Shown: in pieces, positions 1 through 8,846 of the stretch
Layout of the letters: each line of letters opens with the position of its first letter
Position numbering within the stretch: the first letter of the stretch is position 1
Assembly: GCF_019145475.1 (NCBI RefSeq)
Contig: NZ_JAHTKI010000008.1
Span: 62,001 to 126,000, forward strand
Reading direction: 5' to 3'
Origin: Pseudomonas botevensis
GTDB taxonomy: Bacteria; Pseudomonadota; Gammaproteobacteria; Pseudomonadales; Pseudomonadaceae
Length of the DNA: 64,000 nucleotides
Notes under the pieces: model-generated
What the model was told of the DNA's origin: nothing
The model's input: only the letters and a program-made list of their open reading frames with translations
Database searches by the model: none
Made by a program: the position numbers and the translations under genes

Positions 1-182
1 ACTCCGACTTCGCCAACGGCACCACCGGTTCCCGTGGTCACAAGTTCAAGGTCGGCTATGACATCGACAAGAACTTCGCCATCGGTGCCACTTACTTCCT
101 GACCAAGGCTGACTTCTCCAGCCGTACCCAGCGCGATGCAGACACCAACACCCTGCAGCTGGACGCGGAAGCGAAGTTCTAA
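1..182 (+). CDS. Outer-membrane porin, C-terminal end (partial)
   Basis: Only the last 59 codons are present; the reading frame enters at base 3 and stops at TAA 180-182. The peptide has alternating polar and hydrophobic residues (KFKVGYDIDKNFAIGATYFL, then LQLDAEAKF) and ends in Phe, which is the C-terminal beta-strand signature of a trimeric outer-membrane barrel recognised by the BAM complex. The match is best to the putative-porin families common in Pseudomonas. Substrate and family cannot be fixed from this fragment. A strong hairpin follows at 252-301. Confidence 0.75.
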   Translation, partial: SDFANGTTGSRGHKFKVGYDIDKNFAIGATYFLTKADFSSRTQRDADTNTLQLDAEAKF

Positions 183-251
183 GCAACACGGCAACAGATC
201 TCAGGCGCTGCGCTTCTCATCCGGGTGCATCGCTTGAGGTGTTTCAATAGT

Positions 252-301
252 CTGGCGCGGCTGCGGCGGTCCCCATCATCCGTCCGCCGCAGCCGCGCCA
301 G
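252..301. terminator. Bidirectional hairpin between porin and anti-sigma gene
   Basis: A perfect 18-bp inverted repeat (252-269 against 284-301) with a 14-nt loop lies between two convergent genes. The flanks are only moderately T-rich, so termination is inferred mainly from position and stem strength. Confidence 0.65.
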
Positions 302-311
302 GCTTCATTTC

Positions 312-548
312 CTAGGGACTGTCGTCCCGCCGCTGCGCCGCCAGGCGCGCCGCCAGCTCATCGACATCATCCGATGGTCGTTCCGGCATCGCTCGCAACG
401 TCGCCTGCATCAGCCGCATCTGACGAATGAAACGCCGGCAATTGGGGCAGAACAACAGGTGATGGCGCACCATCAGCTTCTCGCGAAAGCTCAATTGGCC
501 GTCGAGATAATCGCTGGATCGTGCCACTTGCTCCTTGCAGGTCAACAT
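312..548 (-). CDS. Putative zinc-finger anti-sigma factor
   Basis: This is a 78-residue cytoplasmic protein with no membrane segment. Residues 30-37 form the H-x3-C-x2-C core of the zf-HC2 anti-sigma zinc finger (His30, Cys34, Cys37), with a further Cys at position 4. Its start overlaps the end of the upstream ECF sigma gene by 7 bp, so the two are very likely translationally coupled. The expected role is to bind and hold the cognate sigma factor, possibly with redox or zinc sensitivity as in ZAS proteins. The signal sensed cannot be told from the sequence. The order sigma, anti-sigma, then terminator suggests the unit ends here. Confidence 0.8.
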   Translation of the reverse strand: MLTCKEQVARSSDYLDGQLSFREKLMVRHHLLFCPNCRRFIRQMRLMQATLRAMPERPSDDVDELAARLAAQRRDDSP

Positions 549-1153
549 TCTCCGGTCTCCTCAAAATGTTCCACGGTCGCGAAGACCTTCAGACGTGCCC
601 GATGCAGCAGCACGCGGACATTGGAGAGCGAGATCTCCAGAAGATTACAGATCTCTTCCAGCTCCAGGCCCTGACGCTCGCGCAACAGCAGTACGCTGCT
701 TTGCAGCTCCGACAGGCTCAGCAGCGTGTGCTCCAGGCATTCGCGCAGTTCGCTTTCGGTCAGCAAGGCTTCGGGCGTGTCCTGGTGCCAGGCAAACGGC
801 GCAACCAGCCAGTGGCCGTCGCCGGGGGAAAAGCGGTCGTCATCGATGGTGCCGTGGGGCGATGGCAGGTCATCGAGCAGCACTTCGCGGCGATTGAGCC
901 TGTACCGGCCCTTGGCCGAGTTGGCGGTGATGGTCAGCAGCCAGGTCTTGAGGCTGGAGCGGCCTTCGAAGCTGCCGATATGGCGCACCACCGACAACCA
1001 GGCGTCCTGTACCACCTCCTCGACATGCCGCTGACCGACAATGGCATACGCCACCGCGCGCATCGCACTCTGATAAGTGGTGACCAGTTCCTTGAAAGCC
1101 TTTTGCTCACCTGCCAGCAAGCGCGCAAGCAGTTGGGTGTCGTCAGCCGCCAT
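542..1153 (-). CDS. ECF-family RNA polymerase sigma factor
   Basis: This 203-residue protein has the two-domain ECF layout. Region 2 lies at about residues 25-90 (VEEVVQDAWLSVVRHIGSF, then LKTWLLTITAN). Region 4 lies at about 145-190 and includes the helix-turn-helix LELEEICNLLEISLSNVRVL. An insert of about 35 residues joins the domains. It directs core polymerase to a small regulon and is probably held inactive by the zinc-finger protein encoded just downstream. A FabH-like synthase lies upstream on the same strand, separated by a terminator-like hairpin. This neighbourhood resembles P. aeruginosa PA3284-PA3286 (recalled, not searched). Target promoters are unknown. Confidence 0.9.
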   Translation of the reverse strand: MAADDTQLLARLLAGEQKAFKELVTTYQSAMRAVAYAIVGQRHVEEVVQDAWLSVVRHIGSFEGRSSLKTWLLTITANSAKGRYRLNRREVLLDDLPSPHGTIDDDRFSPGDGHWLVAPFAWHQDTPEALLTESELRECLEHTLLSLSELQSSVLLLRERQGLELEEICNLLEISLSNVRVLLHRARLKVFATVEHFEETGEC

Positions 1154-1179
1154 CCATCAATCCCCTTGTCCCGACTCCG

Positions 1180-1209
1180 AAAATAATAACGGCAGGATCT
1201 CTCCTGCCG
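1180..1209 (-). terminator. Rho-independent terminator after KAS III gene
   Basis: On the minus strand an 8-bp stem with a 4-nt loop (1190-1197 against 1202-1209) is followed by a T-rich run (1180-1189, read TTATTATTTT). It lies between the synthase stop and the sigma-factor start, so it should separate the two transcription units. Confidence 0.7.
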
Positions 1210-1289
1210 CCACTTCCGAAAATTACAGCGTTCGCGCCGATCCGGATGTAGGAAAGGTCAGCGCGATTAAGAGGAAATGAAGCCGTCTC

Positions 1290-2411
1290 TTAACGCTTGC
1301 GCAAGATCACGCTGCCGATCGAATAACCGGCACCGAACGAACTCAGCACCGCCAGCGAACCGGCCGCCAGGTCGTCCTGGTTTTTGTGGAAGGCAATCAC
1401 CGAGCCGGCGGAGCTGGTGTTGGCGTAAGTGTCGAGGATCACCGGGGCTTCTTCTGCGGTGGCCTCGCGGCCCAGCAGCTTGCGCACGATCAGGTGATTC
1501 ATGCTCAGGTTGGCCTGGTGCAGCCAGAAACGCTTCACGTCGCCAACGTTGAGCTGGTTCTCTTGCAGATGCTCACCGATCAGCTCGGCGACCATAGGGC
1601 AAACGTCCTTGAACACCTTGCGGCCTTCCTGCACGAACAGCTTGTCGCGGGCGCCGATGCCCTCTTCCGCCGCGCGGTTGAGGAAGCCGAAGTTGTTGCG
1701 GATGTTGTTGGAGAACTTGGTCAGCAGCTTGGTGCTGACCACGTCGAACTGGTACTGGGAGGTGGCGAGGTCGGCGCGCTCGATGACCACGGCCGTGGCG
1801 GCATCACCAAAGATGAAGTGGCTGTCGCGATCACGGAAGTTCAGGTGACCGGTGCAGACTTCCGGGTTGACCATCAGGATCGCCCGGGCCTGGCCCAGTT
1901 GCACGCTGTTGGCGGCGGCCTGAATCCCGAAGGTCGCCGACGAGCAGGCGACGTTCATGTCGAAGCCGAACCCCTGGATGCCCAGTGCTTCCTGGACTTC
2001 GATGGCGATGGCCGGGTAGGCACGTTGCAGGTTGGAGCAGGCGACGATCACGCCATCGATGTCGGCGGCCGTCTTGCCGGCGCGCTGCAGGGCTTGTTCG
2101 GCAGCACCGATCGCCATCTGGCAGAGCACCGACCATTCGTCGTTGGAACGCTCCGGCAGGCGTGGCGCCATGCGCTGCGGGTCGAGAATGCCTTCCTTGT
2201 CCATGACAAAGCGGCTCTTGATCCCGGAGGCCTTTTCAATGAAGGCGGCGCTGGATTCGGTCAGGGCCTCGATTTCGCCACGGGCAATGGCGTCGGCGTT
2301 GTCGGCATTGAACTGCGCGACGTAGGTATTGAAAGACTGCACCAGCTCTTCGTTGGAGATGCTGTTGGCCGGGGTAAACAGGCCGGTGCCGCTGATGACG
2401 ACGTTATGCAT
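1290..2411 (-). CDS. Beta-ketoacyl-ACP synthase III family protein (FabH-like)
   Basis: This 373-residue thiolase-fold enzyme has the Cys-His-Asn triad of KAS III: Cys156 in NVACSSATF, His298 in FWLHQANLSM and Asn331 in YANTSSAG. The start at 2411 (MHNVVISGTG) is preferred over the longer frame because GAGA lies just upstream and conservation begins there. It is about 50 residues longer than housekeeping FabH. It resembles the P. aeruginosa PA3286 type, which condenses medium-chain acyl-CoA (octanoyl) with malonyl-ACP and so shunts beta-oxidation products into fatty-acid synthesis. That assignment rests on memory of the family and on synteny with hrpA and the ECF pair. Substrate preference is not visible in the sequence. 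Confidence 0.88.
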   Translation of the reverse strand: MHNVVISGTGLFTPANSISNEELVQSFNTYVAQFNADNADAIARGEIEALTESSAAFIEKASGIKSRFVMDKEGILDPQRMAPRLPERSNDEWSVLCQMAIGAAEQALQRAGKTAADIDGVIVACSNLQRAYPAIAIEVQEALGIQGFGFDMNVACSSATFGIQAAANSVQLGQARAILMVNPEVCTGHLNFRDRDSHFIFGDAATAVVIERADLATSQYQFDVVSTKLLTKFSNNIRNNFGFLNRAAEEGIGARDKLFVQEGRKVFKDVCPMVAELIGEHLQENQLNVGDVKRFWLHQANLSMNHLIVRKLLGREATAEEAPVILDTYANTSSAGSVIAFHKNQDDLAAGSLAVLSSFGAGYSIGSVILRKR

Positions 2412-2543
2412 GGTCGTTTCTCTAATCTGTTCAGGCAGAAAGCGCTGGCACCGACGTACCAACACACAAAGGGTCTATTCCCATCCCGGGGACGCAAATC
2501 CGGCATCGCTCTGCGCCGTTTTGTGACCGGGCCGAGGGCTCTG

Positions 2544-2586
2544 GGTCGCGAAAGCGGCGTTTATGGTCGCGAAGTTTGCCATAAAC
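2544..2586. promoter_or_regulatory. Direct and inverted repeats upstream of KAS III gene
   Basis: A direct repeat GGTCGCGAA occurs at 2544-2552 and 2565-2573, exactly 21 bp (two helical turns) apart. An 8-bp inverted repeat GTTTATGG/CCATAAAC (2559-2566 against 2579-2586) overlaps the second copy. It lies 130-175 bp upstream of the KAS III start. An operator role is an inference from the symmetry alone. Confidence 0.3.
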
Positions 2587-2616
2587 CCGAGGTTTTGGCC
2601 CCATTCTCAAGCACAC

Positions 2617-2634
2617 CGCCCCCACACGGGGGCG
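2617..2634. terminator. GC-rich hairpin just downstream of hrpA
   Basis: A perfect 7-bp stem (CGCCCCC/GGGGGCG) with an ACAC loop begins 9 bases beyond the hrpA stop on the minus strand. It lacks a downstream T-tract, so it may be a weak terminator or an mRNA 3' end stabiliser. Confidence 0.4.
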
Positions 2635-2642
2635 TACAAGCC

Positions 2643-5600
2643 TCAAGCCTCGACCTGGCTCCACTGCTTGCTCAGACGCTTGTCGGAGATCGGCGCCTTG
2701 GTGCCCAACTGCTGGGCGAACAGGGAAACCCGGTATTCCTCTAGCCACCAGCGGTACAACTCGAGTTGCGGATCGCGTTTGCCTTCCTGGGCGTGTTTGG
2801 CCGCGCGCGTCTGGTATTGCGTCCAGAGGCCGGCCAGTTCGCCGCTCCAGACCCGATCTTTCTGCACCTGGGCTGCGAGTTTTTCGAAACGCTGCTCGAC
2901 CGCTTTCAGGTAACGCGGCAGCTCCTTGAGCCAGACCATCGGCGTTTCCCGGACAAAGCCCGGATAGACCAGTTGGCTGAGCTGCTGCTTGATGTCATTC
3001 AGCGCCACGGCCTGGGCCAGATCGATCTTGCCCTTGAAGCGTTTTTGCAGGCCGTGCCAGAGCTTGAGGATCTCCAGCGTCAGGCGCGCGACGCGGTCGG
3101 CGTGTTCGGACCAACTGCCACGCTTGCGCTCGGCCAGCGACGCCAGACCGGCGCCATCGCGAGGCAGCGGATCTTCACCCTCGAGGATGCAGCTATCGAG
3201 GCTGGCCAGCAGAATGTCTTCGACCAGCGCATCGACGCGGCCCAGCTCACGGTAGAGCAAGCCCAGCTCAGTCAGCCCCGGCAACTTGCCGCGCAGAAAT
3301 CTGGCCGGCTCGGCCAATTGCTGCAAGAGCAGACGCTGCAATGCGCGACGGTGCTGGAACTCGGCTTCGGCCGGGGTCGAGAAACGCCCTTCCTTGACCG
3401 TGCCGCCCTCTTCCACCAGCGCCGGATAGACCGTCATCGACAGGCCGGCAATCTTCTGTTGAGTCTTTTGCGCCACCGCAGCGAAGACCTTGGCCTCCAC
3501 CGGTTGCTGGCTTTTCGCGCTCTGCGGCACGGCCAATGCCGCCTGGCTGGCTTCGGCGAAACGCGCGGTCAGTTCGGCCAGATCGCGCCCTTCGCCCAGG
3601 AACTTGCCCTGGCCGTCGACGATTTCCAGGTTCATCCGCAGATGCCCCTCGACCTGCTGCGCCGCTTCCGCCCACGCCTCATCACTGACCCGCGCACCGG
3701 TCATGCGCAACAGTTCACGGCCCAGCGTCTGCGGCAACGAGCCTTCGGCGAAGGTCATGCGCTGCAACGCGGCTTTGACGAAGTCCGGCACCGGCACGAA
3801 GTTCTTGCGCAGCGCCTTGGGCAGATTGCGCACCAGCGCGATGCACTTGGCCTCGATCAGTCCCGGAACCAGCCATTCCAGACGCTCCGGCGGCAGCATC
3901 GGCAACAGTGGTGCCGGCACACGCAGGGTCACGCCATCGCGCGGGTGATTGGGCTCGAAGTGATAAGTGAGCGCCAGCTCCAGATCGCCGATGTGCAGAG
4001 TGTCCGGGTAATCCCGCGCGGTGACTTCGCTGGCCTCGCGGGCCAGCACGTCCTCTTCGCGCATGATCAGCAACTGCGGATTCTTCTGGCTGTTGACCCG
4101 ATACCAACTGTCGAAGGTCGCGGTCTGGTGAATCTCCGCCGGCAACCGCGCATCGTAGAAGGCGTACAGGGTTTCCTCGTCGGCCAGAATGTCGCGACGG
4201 CGGGCCTTGGCTTCCAGTTCGTCGAGTTGCTCCAGCAGTTGCTTGTTGGCGCTCAGGCACTTGGCCCGGGACTGAATCTCGCCGCGCACCAGGCCTTCGC
4301 GGATGAACAGCTCGCGGGAAACCACTGGGTCCACGGGGCCGTAATGCACCGGCCGGCGACCGACCACGATCAGTCCGAACAGCGTGATCTGCTCGAACGC
4401 CACGACCTGGCCACGCTTCTTTTCCCAGTGCGGTTCAAAATGGTTTTTCTTGATCAGATGCCCGGCCAACGGCTCGATCCAGTCGGCATCGATCTTCGCC
4501 ACCATTCGCGCGTAGAGCTTGGTGGTTTCCACCAGTTCGGCGGTCATCACCCATTGCGGACGCTTGCGACCGATCCCGGATGACGGGTGAATCCAGAAGC
4601 GCCGCTGGCGGGCGCCGAGGTAATCGCCGTCCTCGGTTTTCTGGCCGATCTGGCTGAGCAGGCCGACCAGCACCGCCTTGTGCAGCTTCGGATAATCCGC
4701 CGGCTCTTTATTGACGCTCAGTTGCAGGTCGCGGCAGATCAGCGCCAACTGCCGATGGGAGTCGCGCCACTCGCGCAAACGCAGGTAGTTGAGGAAATTC
4801 TTGCGGCACCAGTTGCGCAGCGGATTGGCGGTCAGCGCCTGACGCTGCTCTTCGAAACCACGCCACAGATTGACCAGCGCGGCGAAGTCGGAATCGGCGT
4901 CCTTCCATTGCGCGTGGGCCTGATCCGCCGCTTGCTGACGCTCCGGCGGACGCTCGCGCGGATCCTGGATCGACATGGCGCTGGCGACGATCAGCACTTC
5001 CTGGAGGCTGCCGAGCTTCGCCGCTTCGAGCAGCATCCGGCCCATGCGCGGGTCCACCGGCAGGCGCGCCAACTGGCGGCCGAGCGGCGTCAGCTGACTG
5101 TTGCGGTCCACCGCCGAGAGCTCTTGCAGCAGGTTGAAACCGTCGCTGATCGCCTTGCCGTCCGGCGGCTCGATAAACGGGAACGCGGTGATTTCACCGA
5201 GGCGCAGATGGAGCATCTGCAAAATGACAGCCGCGAGGTTGGTGCGCAGGATTTCCGGATCGGTGAATTCCGGGCGGGCGAGGAAATCTTCCTCGCTGTA
5301 CAGACGAATGCAAATGCCCGGCTCGACCCGCCCGCAGCGACCTTTGCGCTGGTTGGCGCTGGCCTGGGAAACCGCTTCGATCGGCAGGCGCTGCACCTTG
5401 GCGCGATAGCTGTAGCGGCTGATGCGCGCGGTGCCGCTGTCGATCACGTAGCGGATGCCCGGCACGGTCAGCGAGGTTTCGGCGACGTTGGTCGCCAGCA
5501 CCACGCGCCGGCCCGGGTGGGACTGGAAAATCTTCTGCTGCTCGGCCGGCGTCAGACGCGCGTACAGCGGCAGGATTTCCGTGTGCTTGAGCTGGGCCTT

Positions 5601-6554
5601 GCGCAGCATGTCGGCCGCATCGCGAATCTCGCGCTCGCCGGGCAGGAACACCAGCACATCGCCAGGGCTGCGGCGTTCGCTGCGCTCATAAGCGGCGATT
5701 TCATCGAGGCTGGCGAGGATCGCCTGATCCACCGTCAGGTCATCCTCGACGCGGTTGCCTTCCTCGTCCTGCTCCAGGGTCAGCGGGCGATACCAGGTGT
5801 CCACCGGGAAGGTGCGACCGGACACTTCGACAATCGGCGCATCGTCGAAGTGTCTGGAGAAACGCTCCAGATCGATGGTCGCCGAGGTGATGATGACTTT
5901 CAGGTCCGGACGACGCGGCAGCAGGGTCTTCAGGTAGCCGAGCAGGAAGTCGATGTTGAGGCTGCGTTCGTGGGCTTCGTCGACGATGATCGTGTCGTAG
6001 CGTTCGAGGTAGCGGTCGTTCTGGGTTTCCGCCAGCAGGATGCCGTCGGTCATCAGTTTGATCAGGGTGTTGGCATCGCTCTGGTCCTCGAACCGCACCT
6101 GATAGCCGACCAGCGAGCCAAGCGGCGTACCGAGTTCTTCGGCGACCCGGCTGGCGACGCTGCGCGCCGCGATCCGGCGTGGCTGGGTGTGGCCGATCAG
6201 GCCATGCTGACCGCGACCGATTTCCAGACAGATTTTCGGCAACTGCGTGGTTTTGCCCGAGCCGGTTTCACCGGCAATGATCAGGACCTGATGCTTCTCC
6301 AGCGCCTTCTTGATCTCGTCACGCTTGGCCGCGATCGGCAGGCTGTCGTCGTAACGGATCACCGGCAGGCTGGCCTTGCGCGCCAGCACCTGATCGCAGG
6401 ACGCCTGCATCCGCGCGACCCACTGGGCCAGTTTGGCCTCGTCGGGTTTCTTGCGCAGCTCAAGCAACTGCCGCCGCAACCGGTGCCGGTCGGCGAGCAT
6501 GGCGTGATCGAGGTTTTTCAGCAGTTTGTCGATGGTGGGCGATTCGTCGGTCAT
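2643..6554 (-). CDS. hrpA: ATP-dependent RNA helicase HrpA (DEAH box)
   Basis: This 1303-residue protein has the length and order of bacterial HrpA. Walker A GETGSGKT is at residues 95-102, followed by QPRR, the DEAH box at 192-195 (VDEAHERSLN), SAT in ITSATID, and helicase-C motifs (TNVAETSLTVPGIRYVIDSG, then QRKGRCGR). HA2, OB-fold and the long C-terminal DUF3418 region follow. It unwinds RNA and helps rescue collided or stalled ribosomes in E. coli. The start MTDESPTIDKLLKN is the first in-frame Met and lies close to an upstream repeat region. It is not the type III pilin that shares the hrpA name. It is transcribed toward the KAS III gene. Confidence 0.97.
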   Translation of the reverse strand: MTDESPTIDKLLKNLDHAMLADRHRLRRQLLELRKKPDEAKLAQWVARMQASCDQVLARKASLPVIRYDDSLPIAAKRDEIKKALEKHQVLIIAGETGSGKTTQLPKICLEIGRGQHGLIGHTQPRRIAARSVASRVAEELGTPLGSLVGYQVRFEDQSDANTLIKLMTDGILLAETQNDRYLERYDTIIVDEAHERSLNIDFLLGYLKTLLPRRPDLKVIITSATIDLERFSRHFDDAPIVEVSGRTFPVDTWYRPLTLEQDEEGNRVEDDLTVDQAILASLDEIAAYERSERRSPGDVLVFLPGEREIRDAADMLRKAQLKHTEILPLYARLTPAEQQKIFQSHPGRRVVLATNVAETSLTVPGIRYVIDSGTARISRYSYRAKVQRLPIEAVSQASANQRKGRCGRVEPGICIRLYSEEDFLARPEFTDPEILRTNLAAVILQMLHLRLGEITAFPFIEPPDGKAISDGFNLLQELSAVDRNSQLTPLGRQLARLPVDPRMGRMLLEAAKLGSLQEVLIVASAMSIQDPRERPPERQQAADQAHAQWKDADSDFAALVNLWRGFEEQRQALTANPLRNWCRKNFLNYLRLREWRDSHRQLALICRDLQLSVNKEPADYPKLHKAVLVGLLSQIGQKTEDGDYLGARQRRFWIHPSSGIGRKRPQWVMTAELVETTKLYARMVAKIDADWIEPLAGHLIKKNHFEPHWEKKRGQVVAFEQITLFGLIVVGRRPVHYGPVDPVVSRELFIREGLVRGEIQSRAKCLSANKQLLEQLDELEAKARRRDILADEETLYAFYDARLPAEIHQTATFDSWYRVNSQKNPQLLIMREEDVLAREASEVTARDYPDTLHIGDLELALTYHFEPNHPRDGVTLRVPAPLLPMLPPERLEWLVPGLIEAKCIALVRNLPKALRKNFVPVPDFVKAALQRMTFAEGSLPQTLGRELLRMTGARVSDEAWAEAAQQVEGHLRMNLEIVDGQGKFLGEGRDLAELTARFAEASQAALAVPQSAKSQQPVEAKVFAAVAQKTQQKIAGLSMTVYPALVEEGGTVKEGRFSTPAEAEFQHRRALQRLLLQQLAEPARFLRGKLPGLTELGLLYRELGRVDALVEDILLASLDSCILEGEDPLPRDGAGLASLAERKRGSWSEHADRVARLTLEILKLWHGLQKRFKGKIDLAQAVALNDIKQQLSQLVYPGFVRETPMVWLKELPRYLKAVEQRFEKLAAQVQKDRVWSGELAGLWTQYQTRAAKHAQEGKRDPQLELYRWWLEEYRVSLFAQQLGTKAPISDKRLSKQWSQVEA

Positions 6555-6639
6555 CGGGTACGCAATTCAGTCGTCTAGTGGCGCAAGGGGGCGATTGTCG
6601 CAGATTTGGCGGATTTGTGGCGGGTCAGGGGGAATGCAG

Positions 6640-6809
6640 CCCTCACCCTCTCCCGGAGGGAGAGGGAATCGACCGAGTCAACTTTGCCAGCTCCGCCGAC
6701 CTGAACGAGCTTCATCAAATCCAGAATCGCCAAGGTCTTTCAGGTCGGCGCTGGACGTGAGACACCTCTGTCGGCTCCCTCTCCTCCGGGAGAGGGCTGG
6801 GGTGAGGGG
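6640..6809. repeat. Inverted pair of CCCTCACCC-type Pseudomonas repeats
   Basis: Copy one (6640-6666) contains CCCTCACCC followed by a CTCTCCCGGAGGGAGAG hairpin. Copy two (6777-6809) is its inverted partner ending GGGGTGAGGG. They enclose about 110 bp of gene-free sequence between aceK and hrpA and could fold into one large cruciform or act as an mRNA processing or termination structure. Short open frames across the region are not convincing genes. Confidence 0.6.
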
Positions 6810-6815
6810 AAGCAG

Positions 6816-8537
6816 TTACTCGTTATCCAAACCCTTGCGCCGGTACGGGAAAACATCGATGACCTTCCCCGCCCGAATCGCCTCCTGCAAACCCTTCCAG
6901 TAATCGGCGTTGTACAACTCGCCATGCAACTGATCGAACAGTTTGCGCTGCGCCGAATCGGCAAACAGAAACGGTGGAAACTCTTCGGGGAACACATCCA
7001 GCGGCCCGATCGAATACCACGGCTCCGAAGCCATCTCATCCTCGGGGGTGCGCGGCGGCGGGATGTGGCGGAAGTTGGCTTCGGTGAGGAAGCAGATTTC
7101 GTCGTAGTCGTAAAACACCACGCGGCCGTGGCGGGTGACGCCAAAGTTCTTCAGCAGCATGTCGCCGGGAAAGATGTTGGCCGCCGCCAGTTGCTTGATC
7201 GCCAGGCCGTAATCCTCCAGCGCTTCACGCACCTGGGCTTCGTTGGCGTTGTCCAGGTACAGGTTGAGCGGGGTCATCCGCCGTTCCGTCCAGCAGTGGC
7301 GGATCAGCACGGTTTCGCCTTCCACCGACACCGTGGAGGGCGCCACTTCCAGCAACTCCTCAAGGCATGCCGGATCGAACTTGCTCAGCGGAAAACGGAA
7401 ATCGGCGAACTCCTGGGTATCGGCCATGCGCCCTACCCGGTCGACGCTTTTCACCAGGCGGTATTTCTCGATCACCGTTGCGCGGTCGACGTTTTTCGAC
7501 GGCGAGAAACGGTCCTTGATGATCTTGAACACGGTGTTGAAGCCCGGCAGGGTGAACACGCTCATGACCATGCCGCGCACGCCGGGGGCCATGATGAATT
7601 GATCGTCGGTGTTGGCCAGGTGATTGATCAGCGCGCGGTAGAACTCCGACTTGCCGTGCTTGTAGAAACCGATCGAGGTGTACAGCTCGGCGATGTGCTT
7701 GCCCGGCAGAATGCGCCGCAGGAAGCCGATGAACTCCGCCGGCACCGGCACATCGACCATGAAATACGAACGGGTGAAGGAGAAGATGATCGACACATCG
7801 GCTTCGTCGGTGATCAGCGCGTCGATCTGGATGCCGTGGCCTTCGCGGTGCAGGAACGGAATCACCAGCGGCCACTGTTCATCGCGGGTGTAGATGCGCC
7901 CGACCAGGTACGCGCCCTTGTTGCGGTACAGCACCGAGGAAAACAGCTCGACGCTCAGCTCCGGATCCTTGCACACCCAGTCCGGCAGGTTCTCGCGCAA
8001 TTGCGCTTCAAGGCGCTGCAAATCGCGCGGCAGATCGGCGTAATCCTCGCTGAACCGGAAGTCGGCGAAGATCTTCTCGAGCATGGCCGACAACTGGCCC
8101 TCAGGCTTATAGGTCCGGGTCTGCGCGGCCCGGGCGCGGCGCAGGCTCGGGCGGGTGGTGTGAATGAACATGCAGCCGTCGCTGATCAGGTCATGACTGA
8201 ACAGCCCGCAGAAAATCGAGTTGTACCAGGTTTCAGACAACTCATCGTCGAAGCGCAGGTCGATGATGCTGATGTAGGCGCTTTTCACCAGCGGCCAGCA
8301 ACTGACATCCATCAGCGTCGGCGCCTCGAAATACTCACGCAGGCGCGTCACCGTTTCGCTGACCTTCTCTTCGTAGAGATTGATCCGTGCCGCCGAGGCC
8401 GTCTGGATCTCCTGCCAGCGCGCTTGTTCGAAGCGTTCCCGGGCGCCATCGGTGATCCGCCGGAAATGCTCGCGGTAGTCGTCGAAGCCGTCGAGGATCA
8501 TGCGGGCGATGTCGGTGGCTGGCCATGGCTGCGGCAT
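6816..8537 (-). CDS. aceK: Isocitrate dehydrogenase kinase/phosphatase
   Basis: This bifunctional enzyme of 573 residues phosphorylates and dephosphorylates isocitrate dehydrogenase, switching carbon between the TCA cycle and the glyoxylate shunt. The C-terminal half carries the atypical kinase core, with a catalytic loop around [19 protein letters not shown] followed by the metal-binding FYDYDE. The start at 8537 ([14 protein letters not shown]) has AGAGG eight bases upstream and is preferred over a start seven codons earlier with no ribosome site. The gene stands alone, not next to aceA or aceB as in enteric bacteria, which is usual for Pseudomonas. Confidence 0.96.
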   Translation of the reverse strand: MPQPWPATDIARMILDGFDDYREHFRRITDGARERFEQARWQEIQTASAARINLYEEKVSETVTRLREYFEAPTLMDVSCWPLVKSAYISIIDLRFDDELSETWYNSIFCGLFSHDLISDGCMFIHTTRPSLRRARAAQTRTYKPEGQLSAMLEKIFADFRFSEDYADLPRDLQRLEAQLRENLPDWVCKDPELSVELFSSVLYRNKGAYLVGRIYTRDEQWPLVIPFLHREGHGIQIDALITDEADVSIIFSFTRSYFMVDVPVPAEFIGFLRRILPGKHIAELYTSIGFYKHGKSEFYRALINHLANTDDQFIMAPGVRGMVMSVFTLPGFNTVFKIIKDRFSPSKNVDRATVIEKYRLVKSVDRVGRMADTQEFADFRFPLSKFDPACLEELLEVAPSTVSVEGETVLIRHCWTERRMTPLNLYLDNANEAQVREALEDYGLAIKQLAAANIFPGDMLLKNFGVTRHGRVVFYDYDEICFLTEANFRHIPPPRTPEDEMASEPWYSIGPLDVFPEEFPPFLFADSAQRKLFDQLHGELYNADYWKGLQEAIRAGKVIDVFPYRRKGLDNE

Positions 8538-8673
8538 AGATGAAACCTCTGCGTGCATGTGGAAATCCGTGGCTGAGCTTAGCCACGGAAGCGGTCACAG
8601 GAGAAGCGCAATTTCTGCCAATTGCGCGACGGGGTTGTACAACGACACAGTTTTTATCAAAGTTTTTTTAATC

Positions 8674-8685
8674 GACCGTTTGGTC
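8674..8685. promoter_or_regulatory. Palindrome GACC-GTTT-GGTC (TetR-like operator shape)
   Basis: A perfect 4+4 bp inverted repeat follows directly after an AT-rich run (8650-8672). The shape recalls TetR-family operators, but no tetR gene is adjacent. The assignment rests on symmetry only. Confidence 0.25.
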
Positions 8686-8833
8686 AGCAATTGCCCTTTC
8701 GGGTTCTCCCGGCAGATCGCCGCCAGCCCACGGATTCTCCGGGTTTCGGATCCAATTTCGAGCCAGCATCTCTAGCGTGCGGCTTTGCTGCGAATGCGCC
8801 GGCCTGGCCATCTGCCTCCTCAGAGCTTTCGGA

Positions 8834-8846
8834 TTGGTCTTACCAA
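8834..8846. promoter_or_regulatory. TTGGT-N3-ACCAA palindrome (GntR/FadR-type operator)
   Basis: TTGGTCTTACCAA is a perfect 5+5 bp palindrome with a 3-bp spacer. It matches the core recognised by FadR-subfamily GntR regulators such as PdhR and LldR (TTGGTnnnACCAA). It lies about 100 bp upstream of the chemoreceptor start, a plausible promoter position. Which regulator binds is not known from this window. Confidence 0.45.

Noticed and set aside
2643..6554. HrpA as type III secretion pilin
   Set aside because: It is a 1303-residue DEAH helicase; the shared name is coincidental and no hrp/hrc gene is present.
4587..6578. A 663-codon open frame on the plus strand, antisense to hrpA
   Set aside because: It mirrors the hrpA coding frame in high-GC DNA, has no recognisable domain and no ribosome site; hrpA is intact and conserved.
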